From Actinomyces israelii DSM 43320 (GTDB lineage: Bacteria; Actinomycetota; Actinomycetes; Actinomycetales; Actinomycetaceae), in assembly GCF_000711965.1 (NCBI RefSeq), contig NZ_JONS01000017.1, positions 1-64,000 of the forward strand: 64,000 nucleotides of DNA. Direction: 5' to 3'. The notes under the pieces are model-generated. The model worked only from the letters and a program-made list of their open reading frames with translations, was not told the origin of the DNA and ran no database searches. Positions 1-8,610 of this stretch are shown here, one piece after another. Positions within the stretch are counted from its first letter, which is position 1; every line of letters begins with the position of its first letter. The position numbers and the translations under genes are program-made.

Positions 1-2
1 AG

Positions 3-344
3 ATCACCCTCATGATGGGTCGCCTGGCGCGCGAGACCGATGAGAAAAAGAAGATCGCGGTCGTCCTGGACAACGCCAGGTTCCACCACGCCAAGGCTTT
101 GAACGATCTTTATGCCCCCGGCCAGGCTCTGGAGCGCATCATGCCTATCTACATGCCCCCGTACGCCCCCGATCACAATCCCACAGAACACGTGTGGAAC
201 GCCGCCAAGAACAATATCGCCAACCTCCACCCCCACACCCCGGAGAACACCTTCGCGGCCTTCACCGCCTACATCACCAACCGCACCTTCGACTACGACT
301 TCGAGCACCTCCCAGTCACACCGCCACACACCGATCTTGTTTAA
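3..344 (+). mobile_element. IS630-family transposase, C-terminal part (runs off window edge)
   Basis: The reading frame is open from the first base, so the element begins outside the window. The visible part is the C-terminal half of a DDE transposase: VVLDNARFHHA carries the second catalytic Asp and YAPDHNPTEHVWN carries the final Glu, both in the spacing and wording usual for IS630/Tc1-mariner enzymes. The ORF ends at a TAA at 342-344. The right terminal inverted repeat should lie within a few tens of bases after the stop, but the left end is absent so it cannot be paired. IS630 elements insert at TA dinucleotides. The next frame resumes as a truncated membrane protein, which suggests the element interrupted it. 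Confidence 0.85.
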
Positions 345-348
345 TTCC

Positions 349-546
349 AGCCATATCTACGGGGTCGCGCTCCTGTTCGGCCTGGCCATTCTGAGCGACC
401 CGCCGGCATGGACGCCCGTCCAGGGCATGAACGCGGGCCAGACGGCCGTCTTCGCTCTGTGCTACGCGCCGATGCTCCTGTGGCCGGTGGCCCTGACGGC
501 CGCCCTGGTGGGCTACTGGCGCACACGGATGCCGCGCATTTCCTGA
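349..546 (+). pseudogene. C-terminal remnant of a membrane protein next to the IS end
   Basis: Immediately after the transposase an open frame reads into about 65 residues containing two hydrophobic stretches: one starting YGVALLFGLAIL, and a second, MLLWPVALTAALVGYW, followed by a basic tail. It ends at a TGA. There is no plausible start codon or ribosome-binding site of its own, so this looks like the tail of a polytopic membrane protein whose 5' part was lost when the IS630 element inserted. The family is not recognisable from this much sequence. The membrane character is seen directly; the interruption by the IS is inference. Confidence 0.45.
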
Positions 547-756
547 TGAGGGCCTCCCTGAGGAAGTCGGACTGCGGTGGTCGACGACGTCGGGGACCCT
601 CAGCGGGCTGCGCCGTACCGTTATGCGGGTATCTGCGGACCGCCGTGCATGTCTTTGAAAACTGCGACCGCGGCAGCGCATGATTCGTAAACCTTCCCGC
701 CGCGCATGGCGGGGTCCCGGTAGCACATGCGAATCGGCTCGACCAGAAAGCAGGGA
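547..756. other. Intergenic stretch in a decayed zone, no supported gene
   Basis: About 210 bases with only short overlapping frames. On the minus strand one frame reads PIRMCYRDPAMRGGKVYES before a stop near 621; it looks protein-like but has no clear start and no recognisable family. I see no promoter, terminator or RNA gene that can be defended. Confidence 0.4.
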
Positions 757-942
757 TTAGATACCCCCGGGGTGGCGGATACGCCGACGCCTGCTCCACT
801 CCAGCCCGAGGCTCCAGGCGGCATATCCGACAATGATGAGCAGGAGGCCCGCTATGATCTCCGCGGGCGCATCGCTCTCGTCGAGGAGCGCGAAGATGGT
901 GAATCCTGCCAAGACCATGATGATTCCCGTGCTCTTGAGCAC
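757..942 (-). CDS. Possible small two-helix membrane protein (or tail of decayed gene)
   Basis: The last 61 codons of a longer minus-strand frame encode two convincing transmembrane helices, around IIMVLAGFTIFALL and IIAGLLLIIVGYAAW, followed by a basic C-terminus (EWSRRRRIRHPGG). The GTG at 942 and the ATG at 918 are both possible starts, but neither has a good ribosome-binding site. A perfect inverted repeat (CCCGTGCTC at 926-934, GAGCACGGG at 937-945) overlaps the GTG region. Because the same frame continues upstream into a frameshifted gene remnant, this may be the surviving tail of that gene rather than an independent one. No function is proposed. Confidence 0.3.
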   Translation of the reverse strand: MLKSTGIIMVLAGFTIFALLDESDAPAEIIAGLLLIIVGYAAWSLGLEWSRRRRIRHPGGI

Positions 943-1149
943 GGGCGGGAGCAGTATATCCGGGCCCTCCACCGCCCGAGGAGCTACTCCGCGGCCCGCT
1001 TCTGCGCCGTCTCGCCATCGGGGGCATCGGCCGCACTGGATGTCCAGGGCCTGCAGCCCCGGGGCCCAGTTCTTCCAGGGCGCTCGCCGGCGATAAACGA
1101 AACGAGGAGCCCTCGGCCTCGCAGCGACCGCCCCCGGACGCGCGACTAC

Positions 1150-1803
1150 CGTCACGCGCTGGGGGCACTGTTGCCACTCCCCAGACGAACTGAGCAACAC
1201 AATATCATTCCGCTTCGCAGAGAAGCGCCTTCCGTATATGGACCAGCCGAACCCTCCGGCGTCGAAGAAGATGGGCCCAACGGTATGCCGCCTCCGCAAC
1301 ACGAAGAAGGCAGAAGCAGGAGACCGACGAAGATGGGCACACCCGGGAAGAAGCGCATGATTGGGAAGAATGAGACCAAGAACGTGATGGCGGAAAATGA
1401 GCCCACCGCACTTGAGACGAGACGAACGGTAGACGCTCGATGCGGCGATCATGACCCCGAACACCGGGAGAACAACGGTCCCGACAATACCGGTCGGCGT
1501 GCCTTCCGGATTTTTCGCGATCACGCCAGCCCGCACCCACCAGGGTCTTCGACGCCCCCGGAAAGCGCTGCTGAACAATGCATAGACATTGCCCACGTCT
1601 TGGGCGGCGATCCTGTCGTCGTCCCGGACACCGTCAGACCTTCGTACTCAGCGGTAGCACCCTGCCACTCGGACCCGATCAACGACCTCACATGGCGAAG
1701 GCATACCCGCACCCGACACAGCATCCCCCGGAGCGGAGCCGAGCCACGACCCCAGAGAGATAAGTCCCGATGCGTCACCGGGGATATCGGTCTCGATCGT
1801 CAT
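1150..1803 (-). pseudogene. Frameshifted remnant of a WXG-like (type VII secretion type) protein
   Basis: An ATG at 1803 preceded by AGGGG eight bases upstream starts a protein beginning MTIETDIPGDASGL, then SLGSWLGSAPGDAV. The frame is lost after about 33 codons. It resumes in a second frame as HVRSLIGSEWQGATAE, containing a W-x-G turn, and is lost again. A third frame resumes as VRDDRIAAQDVGNVYALF, followed by a hydrophobic segment near VGTVVLPVFGVMIAAS. The three pieces are collinear and join into a helical hairpin with a central WxG, as in WXG100 or related ESX/type VII-secreted N-terminal domains. Base composition here (third position roughly 70% GC in a sample) is lower than in neighbouring genes, fitting decay or recent acquisition. 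The family call is an inference from pattern only. Confidence 0.45.
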
Positions 1804-1945
1804 CGTTCAGTCCCCTCCGGTGTCGCCTCGGCTACCGCAGCGTCGTGCGCCCCGAAGTTGGAACCCGCCCAGTCCATCAGGGCCCAGGGCACATGGCCCG
1901 CGCACCGGTGAAGTACGAGTTGCGCTCACGCAGCTGAGTAGCATT

Positions 1946-1978
1946 GTGGGGGAGCGCCCGCCAGAGGTGCTCCCCCAC
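1946..1978 (-). terminator. Hairpin terminator downstream of aspS
   Basis: Perfect 10-bp inverted repeat (GTGGGGGAGC at 1946-1955, GCTCCCCCAC at 1969-1978) with a 13-base loop, starting 19 bases beyond the aspS stop. There is no run of T after it on the minus strand, which is common in high-GC actinobacteria. Confidence 0.6.
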
Positions 1979-1996
1979 GACTCGATCGCCCGCCGC

Positions 1997-3787
1997 TCAG
2001 GCTCGGCGCGACTGCGCCGGCGGCTCCGGCTCGGCGTCGACGCCGGCCTCCTTGCGCTGCTCCGGGGTGATCGGCGCGGGCGCGTCGGTCAGCGGGTCCC
2101 AGCCCGCTCCGATCTTCGGGAAGGCGATGACGTCGCGGATGGATTCCGCCCCGGTCAGCAGGGACACAATGCGGTCCCAGCCGAAGGCGATGCCGCCGTG
2201 CGGCGGGGCGCCGAAGGCGAAGGCGTCCAGCAGGAAGCCGAACTTCTCCCGGGCCTGCGCCTCGTCGACGCCCATGACCTTAAAGACGCGCTCCTGGACG
2301 TCCGCCCGGTGGATGCGGATGGATCCCCCGCCGATCTCGTTGCCGTTGCACACAATGTCGTAGGCGTAGGCCAGGGCGCTGCCGGGGTCGGCGTCGAAGG
2401 TGTCCAGGCACTCGGGCTTGGGCGAGGTGAAGGCGTGGTGCACCGCGGTCCAGGCGGACTCGCCCAGGGCGACGTCCCCATCGGCCCTGGCCTCGGCCGA
2501 GGGCTTGAACAGGGGGGCGTCCACCACCCACACGAAGGCCCAGTCGCCGTCGTCGACAAGGCCGCAGCGCCTGCCGATCTCCAGGCGCGCGGCCCCCAGC
2601 AGGGCGCGCGAGGCATCCGCGTCGCCGGCGGCGAAGAAGATGCAGTCCCCCGGCTTCGCCCCGGCGGCCTCGGCCAGGCCCGTGCGCTCGGCATCGGTGA
2701 TGTTCTTCGCCACCGGTCCGCCCAGCGCGCCGTCCTCGGCGAGGGTGACGTAGGCCAGTCCCCTGGCGCCGCGCTGCTTGGCCCAGTCCTGCCAGGCGTC
2801 GAAGGTGCGGCGGGACTGGGAGGCGCCGCCGGGCATGACGATGGCGCCCACGTACGGCTTCTGGAAGACGCGGAAGGTCGTGTCCCTGAAATAGCCGGTC
2901 AGGTCCACCAGCTCGCAGCCGAAGCGCAGGTCCGGCTTGTCCGAACCGTACCGCTCCATGGCGTCGGCGTAGGTCATGCGCGGGATCGGGGTGGGCAGCT
3001 CGTAGCCGATGAGGGCCCAGATCTCCTTGAGGACGTCCTCGGCCACCGCAATGACGTCGTCCTGCTCGACGAAGCTCATCTCCACGTCCAGCTGGGTGAA
3101 CTCGGGCTGGCGGTCGGCCCGGAAGTCCTCATCGCGGTAGCAGCGGGCGATCTGGTAGTAGCGCTCCATCCCGGCCGCCATGAGCAGCTGCTTGAACAGC
3201 TGGGGGCTCTGCGGCAGGGCGTACCAGGAGCCCGGCGCCAGGCGGGCCGGCACCAGGAAGTCGCGGGCGCCCTCGGGGGTGGAGCGGGTGAGGGTCGGGG
3301 TCTCGATCTCGACGAAGTCGTGGGAGTCCAGCACCCGGCGGGCGGCCTGGTTGACCCTGGCGCGCAGGCGGATGGCGTGCTGCATGGGGCTGCGCCGCAG
3401 GTCGAGATAGCGGTACCTCAGCCGCGCCTCCTCCCCCGCCCGACCAGCGTCCTCGGCGTGGTCGGAGACCTGGAAGGGCAGCGGGGCCGCGGGATTGAGG
3501 ATCTCGACGTCGGAGACGACGACCTCGATCTGGCCGGTGGGCAGGTTCGGGTTCGCGTTCCCCTCGGGGCGCTGAGTCACCTCGCCGGTGACCGCCAGGA
3601 CGTACTCGGCGCGCAGGTCGTGGGCGATCTCCTCGCGGATGACGACCTGGGCGATTCCCGAGGCGTCGCGCAGGTCGATGAAGGCGACGCCGCCGTGGTC
3701 CCGGCGCCGGTCCACCCAGCCGGCGAGGGTGACGGTGTCGCCGATGTCGGCGGGTCGCAGGGATCCGGCGTAGCGGGTTCGCAGCAC
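1997..3787 (-). CDS. aspS: Aspartyl-tRNA synthetase
   Basis: Charges tRNA-Asp with aspartate in the cytosol. The 596-residue protein has the bacterial layout: an N-terminal OB-fold anticodon-binding domain ([19 protein letters not shown] near residue 25), class II motif 2 near residue 215 ([18 protein letters not shown]), a GAD insertion in the middle, and motif 3 near residue 530 ([15 protein letters not shown]). The length is typical for the bacterial type. The start is GTG at 3787, chosen for the AAGGAG nine bases upstream and the conserved LRTRYAG beginning. Whether it also charges tRNA-Asn cannot be decided here. A hairpin follows the stop. In many actinobacteria aspS follows hisS closely; here about 10 kb of accessory genes lie between them. 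Confidence 0.98.
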   Translation of the reverse strand: MLRTRYAGSLRPADIGDTVTLAGWVDRRRDHGGVAFIDLRDASGIAQVVIREEIAHDLRAEYVLAVTGEVTQRPEGNANPNLPTGQIEVVVSDVEILNPAAPLPFQVSDHAEDAGRAGEEARLRYRYLDLRRSPMQHAIRLRARVNQAARRVLDSHDFVEIETPTLTRSTPEGARDFLVPARLAPGSWYALPQSPQLFKQLLMAAGMERYYQIARCYRDEDFRADRQPEFTQLDVEMSFVEQDDVIAVAEDVLKEIWALIGYELPTPIPRMTYADAMERYGSDKPDLRFGCELVDLTGYFRDTTFRVFQKPYVGAIVMPGGASQSRRTFDAWQDWAKQRGARGLAYVTLAEDGALGGPVAKNITDAERTGLAEAAGAKPGDCIFFAAGDADASRALLGAARLEIGRRCGLVDDGDWAFVWVVDAPLFKPSAEARADGDVALGESAWTAVHHAFTSPKPECLDTFDADPGSALAYAYDIVCNGNEIGGGSIRIHRADVQERVFKVMGVDEAQAREKFGFLLDAFAFGAPPHGGIAFGWDRIVSLLTGAESIRDVIAFPKIGAGWDPLTDAPAPITPEQRKEAGVDAEPEPPAQSRRA

Positions 3788-3991
3788 GGTGCTGATCTCC
3801 TTAAACCATTGGGGGCGCGTCCCCGGCGCCCGGCGGTGCGCACCGCGAGATGAGCGGGCGCCGCCTGCGATCCTATGCCGACCCCGGTCCTCCGCTCACC
3901 AGGCGCCGCCAAGGTGATCAGGCCGACACGCCCCGCCTCGCGAGGAGGATGGTACGACCGCGAGGACCGGAGTGGACCAGCGCCCCCGGAA

Positions 3992-4828
3992 TCACTCTCC
4001 AGACATCTCCCTGGCGGCGCGCCGACGGCGGTTCAGCACGACGGCGGCGGCCAGCAGCACCAGCAGGAGTGCGAGCAGGAAGAGGGACGCGCCCACATAG
4101 GGGAAGGTGCTGTCCCTGATCTCGACCGCGGGCTGCGTCTCCCTTCCGCCGGAGACGATCTCGACCTGGGTCGTGCGGGAGTCGCCCGTCTCGGCGCCCG
4201 CCGTCTCGGCGCCCGCCGTCGCGGAGTCCGCGGCCCCCGAGTCGAAGGGCGTCGAGTCGGCGGCCGGCGCCGACTCGCTCGCGGTCGCAGAGGTCGTGGC
4301 GGAGCCGCCGATAATCGTCACGTCGCCGACGGTGAAGTAGGGACTCTTGTTCGTGTAGTCCAGGGTACGGACCTCATTGGTCGGAATATCCGGACCGGCG
4401 GAGACGTCGAACCGAAGCCAGTGGGAGCCCTTGGCGACATAGCCGGGCAGCTCGACGGCCCCGGAGGTGACTCCGTCCTTGTTGATCGTCGCGGCGCCGA
4501 TGGCCTCCTGGGCGCTGAGCATGCCGTCGTCAACCGAGATCTGGATGGTGGCCCCAGGGGGGAACCCGGACAGCGTGTAGGTCAGGGTACCGCCCACAGC
4601 CACTGTCGAGGGGCTGACCGTCGACGCCGTGCCGGTGGTCGAGTCGCCGGATTCCGCGGCCGACGCCAGGGGATGCGCCATGCGCGTCATGCCAAGAGCC
4701 AGCACGGACACCACGACCAGCGCGCACACCGCCACGGCCGCACGGCACCCGAGAAAGATGCGGCACCGCCAGGCCCCTCTTCCGGGGGACCTGCGCGCCG
4801 ATCGCGATTCCGTCTGCGTCCTCTTCAC
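3992..4828 (-). CDS. Secreted, C-terminally membrane-anchored surface protein
   Basis: The 278-residue product has a basic N-terminus and a strong hydrophobic segment (AAVAVCALVVVSVLALGM, about residues 30-47) ending in a signal-peptidase-like ASAAES site. A beta-rich domain of about 120 residues follows (VGGTLTYTLSGFPPGATI), then an Ala/Ser/Thr-rich linker, and a C-terminal transmembrane helix with an RRRRAARE stop-transfer tail. The residues just before the helix read FPYVG; this fits x-P-x-x-G but is not an LPXTG sortase motif. The gene lies 25 bases downstream of another secreted protein with the same plan (DNA at 4854-6434), so the two probably form one operon. No enzymatic motif is visible; an adhesive or structural surface role is inferred. 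Confidence 0.8.
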   Translation of the reverse strand: MKRTQTESRSARRSPGRGAWRCRIFLGCRAAVAVCALVVVSVLALGMTRMAHPLASAAESGDSTTGTASTVSPSTVAVGGTLTYTLSGFPPGATIQISVDDGMLSAQEAIGAATINKDGVTSGAVELPGYVAKGSHWLRFDVSAGPDIPTNEVRTLDYTNKSPYFTVGDVTIIGGSATTSATASESAPAADSTPFDSGAADSATAGAETAGAETGDSRTTQVEIVSGGRETQPAVEIRDSTFPYVGASLFLLALLLVLLAAAVVLNRRRRAAREMSGE

Positions 4829-4853
4829 TGACTCGTTGCTGTCTCGTACGCTC

Positions 4854-6434
4854 TTACCGCCTACGACCGGTCAGCGTCGGGCTCGCGAGGATCAGGAAGG
4901 ACGCCGCGCCCACCAGAAGGAGACCTCCGGCGGAGACGAGCATCCAGTCGTCCCGCCCCAGCACGCCGGGTTGAGGAACGGACGCGGTACCGACCGTCAT
5001 CCTCGCCGGCTCGGAGGTGTCCGCGGCGGCTGTCGTGATCTCCAGCTGGGCCCATCCAAGCAGGTGGGAGTCCCTATCGCCAACGGCGAGCTGGTAGGTG
5101 CCGGCCTCAAGGTTGGACACGTCGATCGACACGGAGTTACTGGCATCGACCTGCGTCCACCCCGGAGTCGACTCGTCGGGGAAGAGGAAGACCGCGACCC
5201 AGTCGTCCTTCTTGGCCTTGTCCGAGGGGAGGATCAGCGACACGGTGTTGCCGCGCCGAGTCCCCGACAGGGAGCCGGCGTTGGAGGCGTCGAGCTGGCT
5301 CGCGTCGGCGACGGGAGCCGCGGGCTTCGTCGTCGGGCGGCCCCTGCCCGCCCCCGTGTCCGCCGTGGGCTCGGTCCCGGGCTCCGGAGCGGGCCCGGTC
5401 CCCGGATCCGCAGGGGCGCCGCTCGGCCCGCCCGGGACGTCTTGGGAACCCGGCGGCACGGGCCGCTCGCCGTCGGAGCCTCCGCCGCCGGGCTGAGATG
5501 TCGATCCCGAGGGCCCGGCGGGAGTCGGCTCTGAGCGCGGCGGATCGGGAGGCGCGGCGGGCCCACCCGGGGCGTCGGGCGCCGGCGGAGAAGCAGGCGT
5601 CTCTGCGGGGCCGGGCGACGGCGTCGGCTCCGGGGTCGGCTCCGGATCGGGCTGTGGGGAGGGCTCGACGTCGTCGACCGGCTCGGGGGCAGTCGTCGGC
5701 TCTGAGGCGGACTGGTCGGCAGACCGCGGAACGGGTTCACCATCCGGCTCCGAGGCGGGCCCGGGGGCCGCCATGGCCTCCTGGGCCGATTCCGGAGCGG
5801 GTTCCGCCCCATCCGCCGCGTCCGCCTGGCCCGCGGGCTCGGGGGCAGTCGTCGGCTCTGAGGCGGACTGGTCGGCAGACCGCGACGCGGACTCGGCGAT
5901 CTGGAACTGGCCGGTGCCGACGTACTGCCGGGAGTCCACGGTGACGGAGAGGTAGTAGCTGCCGGGCCCCTGGCCCGACAGGGCGTAGAGACCGCCGAGC
6001 TGCACAGTGGCGTCGAAAGCGCCGTCGACGAACGTGACGGGCACCACGATCTCCTCCTGCGAGGCGTAGCCGCCCACGGCGACAAGGCGCACGCGCACAC
6101 TCCGCTCTCCCTGCAGAAGGCGGCCGTTGGCGCACCAGCCGCTGCCGGTGAGACGAACCGACTCCTCCGGGCCGTAGGAGGCCCCGGCACCATCGGCCGC
6201 CCCGGTGACGACCTGCGCAGCGTCCTCCTCGCACCTGCCCTCCGCAGGACCACCCGCGTCGGCAGCCGCGAGAACCGAGGGGGAGCCGGGGGCGACGGCG
6301 TCGGCCCCGACCGCCGCGGCACCGCCTGCGCCCGTCGTCAGTGCCGCTGTCGCCACCGCGGGCAGCACGAACGCGGCGCGCGCAGAGAACCCGACCCTGC
6401 GGCGCGAGGCCGTGCAGCGCTGTGGACGTGTCAT
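4854..6434 (-). CDS. Secreted Pro/Glu/Ser-rich surface protein with C-terminal anchor
   Basis: The 526-residue product starts with a basic region and a signal-peptide-like hydrophobic stretch (AFVLPAVATAALTTGAGGAA). A compact domain follows (about residues 60-180) with two cysteines and beta-type sequence, then about 190 residues of low-complexity Pro/Glu/Ser/Ala sequence including two copies of RSADQSASEPTTAPEP. A second beta domain (VSLILPSDKAKKDDWVAVFL) precedes a terminal hydrophobic helix and an RRR tail. VPQPG stands about where a sortase motif would be, but it does not match LPXTG. The Pro-rich middle probably spans the cell wall. The start ATG at 6434 has only a weak GAGAG upstream. 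It is first in a likely two-gene operon with the protein at 3992-4828. Function is unknown. Confidence 0.8.
   Translation of the reverse strand: MTRPQRCTASRRRVGFSARAAFVLPAVATAALTTGAGGAAAVGADAVAPGSPSVLAAADAGGPAEGRCEEDAAQVVTGAADGAGASYGPEESVRLTGSGWCANGRLLQGERSVRVRLVAVGGYASQEEIVVPVTFVDGAFDATVQLGGLYALSGQGPGSYYLSVTVDSRQYVGTGQFQIAESASRSADQSASEPTTAPEPAGQADAADGAEPAPESAQEAMAAPGPASEPDGEPVPRSADQSASEPTTAPEPVDDVEPSPQPDPEPTPEPTPSPGPAETPASPPAPDAPGGPAAPPDPPRSEPTPAGPSGSTSQPGGGGSDGERPVPPGSQDVPGGPSGAPADPGTGPAPEPGTEPTADTGAGRGRPTTKPAAPVADASQLDASNAGSLSGTRRGNTVSLILPSDKAKKDDWVAVFLFPDESTPGWTQVDASNSVSIDVSNLEAGTYQLAVGDRDSHLLGWAQLEITTAAADTSEPARMTVGTASVPQPGVLGRDDWMLVSAGGLLLVGAASFLILASPTLTGRRR
5680..5884. repeat. Perfect 49-bp direct repeat inside the Pro-rich surface protein gene
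   Basis: The 49 bases at 5680-5728 and 5836-5884 are identical, 156 bp apart (a multiple of three, so the frame is kept). They encode the repeated RSADQSASEPTTAPEP segment. Exact identity at all codon positions points to recent duplication or gene conversion and makes the linker length prone to change by recombination. Confidence 0.9.
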
Positions 6435-7217
6435 ACGGTGGCTCTCGTCGATGGTTCACTGGATACGGGTCTGTCGCGAGAGCTCGAGAGCTGCTGCGGC
6501 GATGGAGGCCGTTCCCGCCGGGTACGAGGACCGTGACCGAACGGTGACCGGCGAAGAAGATCGTATCGCCACCACAGGCGGCACCGAAACCGCAGGCGGG
6601 CCGATCGCCCGGTCCGGGTCACCGCACCGGGCGCACGGCCCGCCCGTCGCCGCCGCCCGCTCCCGCCCGGGCCACCCGCCATCACAGTGATATGACGCCC
6701 TTCACAACTCAGTTCCCGGGGTTCGGAAGGGCCTCCACCGGGCTCCCCGCCGCGAAGGTCTCATCTCTGTAACAACTGCGTGGCGAGGGCCGAGCAGACG
6801 AGCCGCGACTCCTCCGAGCGGGCCCACCGGCTCCGGCCGTGACCCACACCGCGGCGCCGCGGCTCGTGCCGCCCGCGCCGAGGAGCGCAGTGTCCCGCCC
6901 ATGGCACGCATGTCGATGACTCGCCGCGCGCGCGGCGCACCGGTGCCCGCCGCCATGTGCGAGCCCCGAATGTGTCGCCGCTGTCAGACGCTCTGACCCC
7001 TGCCGTCCGCAAGACGCGGGCGATCGGCGAGCCCCCTTGAGGACGCGGCCCTGAGAGTCGGCGCCCGTCCCCCGTGCCCGCTCCGGGAGCGCACCGGTCC
7101 TTCCGACCCGAGTTGCGGGCCATGGGCCGGCCGGATCCGATCATGCCCGCGCACGCGCCTGACAGCTCTTCTCTCCTCACCGGACGAAGCCCCCGCATCC
7201 ACCGACAGGAGACGCCC
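6435..7217. other. 783-base gap without a supported gene
   Basis: Open frames here are GC-driven shadows with no recognisable domain, no good starts and no typical codon bias. The left end must carry the promoter of the surface-protein operon (minus strand), and the right end the leader of the broken ABC importer (plus strand), including AGGAG just before 7218. The size fits deleted or decayed DNA next to the importer remnant. Confidence 0.5.
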
Positions 7218-7860
7218 ATGCCCGCCACCGCCCGCGCCCTCGCGCACCGCCTGCCGTGGATCGCCGCCAGCGGCGGATGGTTCCTCATATGGCAGCCGTC
7301 GACCAGGAAGTCCGGCCTGCTCGCCCCGCCCTACTTCGCGGCCCCCGAGGTGCTCATCGCGGCCTTCGCCGACGACTGGACCCTGCCGGCCAAGTGCATG
7401 ACCTCCTCCGGGCTGCTGCTCCTCGTGGGCTACCTCGTCGGCTCGGCCGTCGGCCTCGTCACCGGACTGCTCATGGGCTGGCCCCCGCGGGCCGACTACT
7501 GGCTGCACCCGCTGCTGGAGACGGTCGGTCCGGTCCCAGCCAGCGCCCTGCCGCCCCTGGCCGTGCTCGTCCTGCCGACGACGTACCTGCCGGCCTCCTT
7601 CATCATGGCCCTCGGCGCCTGGTTCCCCATGGCGACGATGACGCGGGCGGGCACCCGGTGCCCCGACCCCTCATCGACGTGACGCGCACGCTGGGCGCGC
7701 GCGACGGCTTCCTCGTCGCGCGCGTGGCGATCCCCTCGGCCCCGCCCGACATCCTCACTGGCCTGTTCACCGGGCTGGGCACGAGCCTGGCCGCGCTCAT
7801 GACGGCCGAGCTCGTCGGCAGGGCAGAGCGCTCCACCGGGAGCAGCGGGCGCGCAGTCCT
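7218..7860 (+). pseudogene. Frameshifted ABC importer permease (SsuC/TauC-like)
   Basis: ATG at 7218 with AGGAG seven bases upstream opens a permease-like protein (LPWIAASGGWFLIWQ, then LLLVGYLVGSAVGLVTGLLMG) for about 147 codons, then the frame breaks near 7655. The permease resumes in the next frame as PLIDVTRTLGARDGFLVARVAIPSA, the EAA-loop region of the family, then LTGLFTGLGTSLAALMTAELVG. Together the pieces resemble an inner-membrane permease of the nitrate/sulfonate/taurine import class, shorter than usual. A degraded ATPase follows. The substrate cannot be read; no binding-protein gene is nearby. Confidence 0.75.
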
Positions 7861-7879
7861 CCGGCCCCCCCACTCCCCG

Positions 7880-8281
7880 CGGCGCCCGGGTCCGCCTCGA
7901 GGGCGTGACGTACCTCTACCCGCTCTCCCACGACCCCGACCGCGGCTGGATCCCCGCGCGGGCGCGCACGGTCTCCCCCGCCGCCCGCGCCCGCCACCAG
8001 GCGGAGACGGTCAAGCCCGCCGAGCTGCGGGTGCTCAACGCCAGGCACCGGCGTCGTGGAGGCCGACGGGCGCCGCATCACCGCCGCGCTCGAGCTCGTG
8101 GGCCTGCGCGACTTCGCGGAGGCCTATCCCGCGACCCTGTCCGGCGGGATGGCGCAGCGGGCGGCGCCGGCCAGGGCCCTGGTCAACCGCCCCCGCCTGT
8201 TCCTCCTGGACGAGCCCTTCGGCAAACTCGACGCAGTTCCAGGACCTGCGCGCCAGGATCCTGCGCCTGCTGGGCCGATAA
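7880..8281 (+). pseudogene. Decayed ABC importer ATPase
   Basis: After the broken permease a frame begins [15 protein letters not shown], like an ABC ATPase start, but the Walker A region is missing. It resumes in another frame with [22 protein letters not shown] (helical region and ABC signature) and [13 protein letters not shown] (Walker B and D-loop). A further frameshift leads to [14 protein letters not shown] before the stop at 8281. Loss of Walker A plus two frame changes makes it non-functional. It was presumably the partner of the permease just upstream. Confidence 0.75.
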
Positions 8282-8610
8282 GCACGCGCAGAGACGGGCC
8301 TCACGTGTGACATTGCGCGTCACGTGGGTCGGAGGGCCCCTGGCGCCGAACTCCTCCCCTAGGCTTTGGTGCAGGAGCGATCCGCATTTGCGAGCCCCGT
8401 TCGGAGCCTGCCAGGTCGCCCGCGCTCGCGGGCGCGACCGGCGGAAGTCCGTGAGTCTGTGCGTGAAGCCCGTCAGCCGCCGTCGTCCCCTTGGGGCGCC
8501 ACGGCGCAGGGCGAGTGTGGTGGGCGCGGTGCGGCAAGAGCGGAGGGCAAGCGGCCCTCCCCCACACTCCGCAACAGGCCCCACCATGGGCCGGATACGG
8601 GAAGAACTTC
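8282..8610. other. Leader region upstream of the DEAD-box helicase
   Basis: About 330 bases without a supported gene. It contains two CACGTG palindromes (see the separate entry) and should include the helicase promoter and a long 5' leader. Cold-shock DEAD-box helicases elsewhere often have long regulated leaders, but no specific fold could be established by eye. Confidence 0.45.
8301..8326. promoter_or_regulatory. Twin TCACGTG sites, 19 bp apart
   Basis: TCACGTG occurs at 8301-8307 and again at 8320-8326, each containing the perfect 6-bp palindrome CACGTG, with centres 19 bp apart (about two helical turns). The pair follows the ATPase remnant and lies about 285 bp before the helicase start. 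The spacing suggests a cooperative operator, but no regulator is known to bind here, and chance is possible in GC-rich DNA. Confidence 0.3.

Noticed and set aside
727-1911. 394-residue plus-strand ORF over the decayed WXG-like region
   Set aside because: In a sampled stretch its third codon position is the least GC-rich of the three, the reverse of real genes here; no recognisable domain.
1820-3853. 677-residue plus-strand ORF across aspS
   Set aside because: Exact antisense of aspS; low-complexity Gly/Val/Asp composition typical of GC-driven shadow frames.
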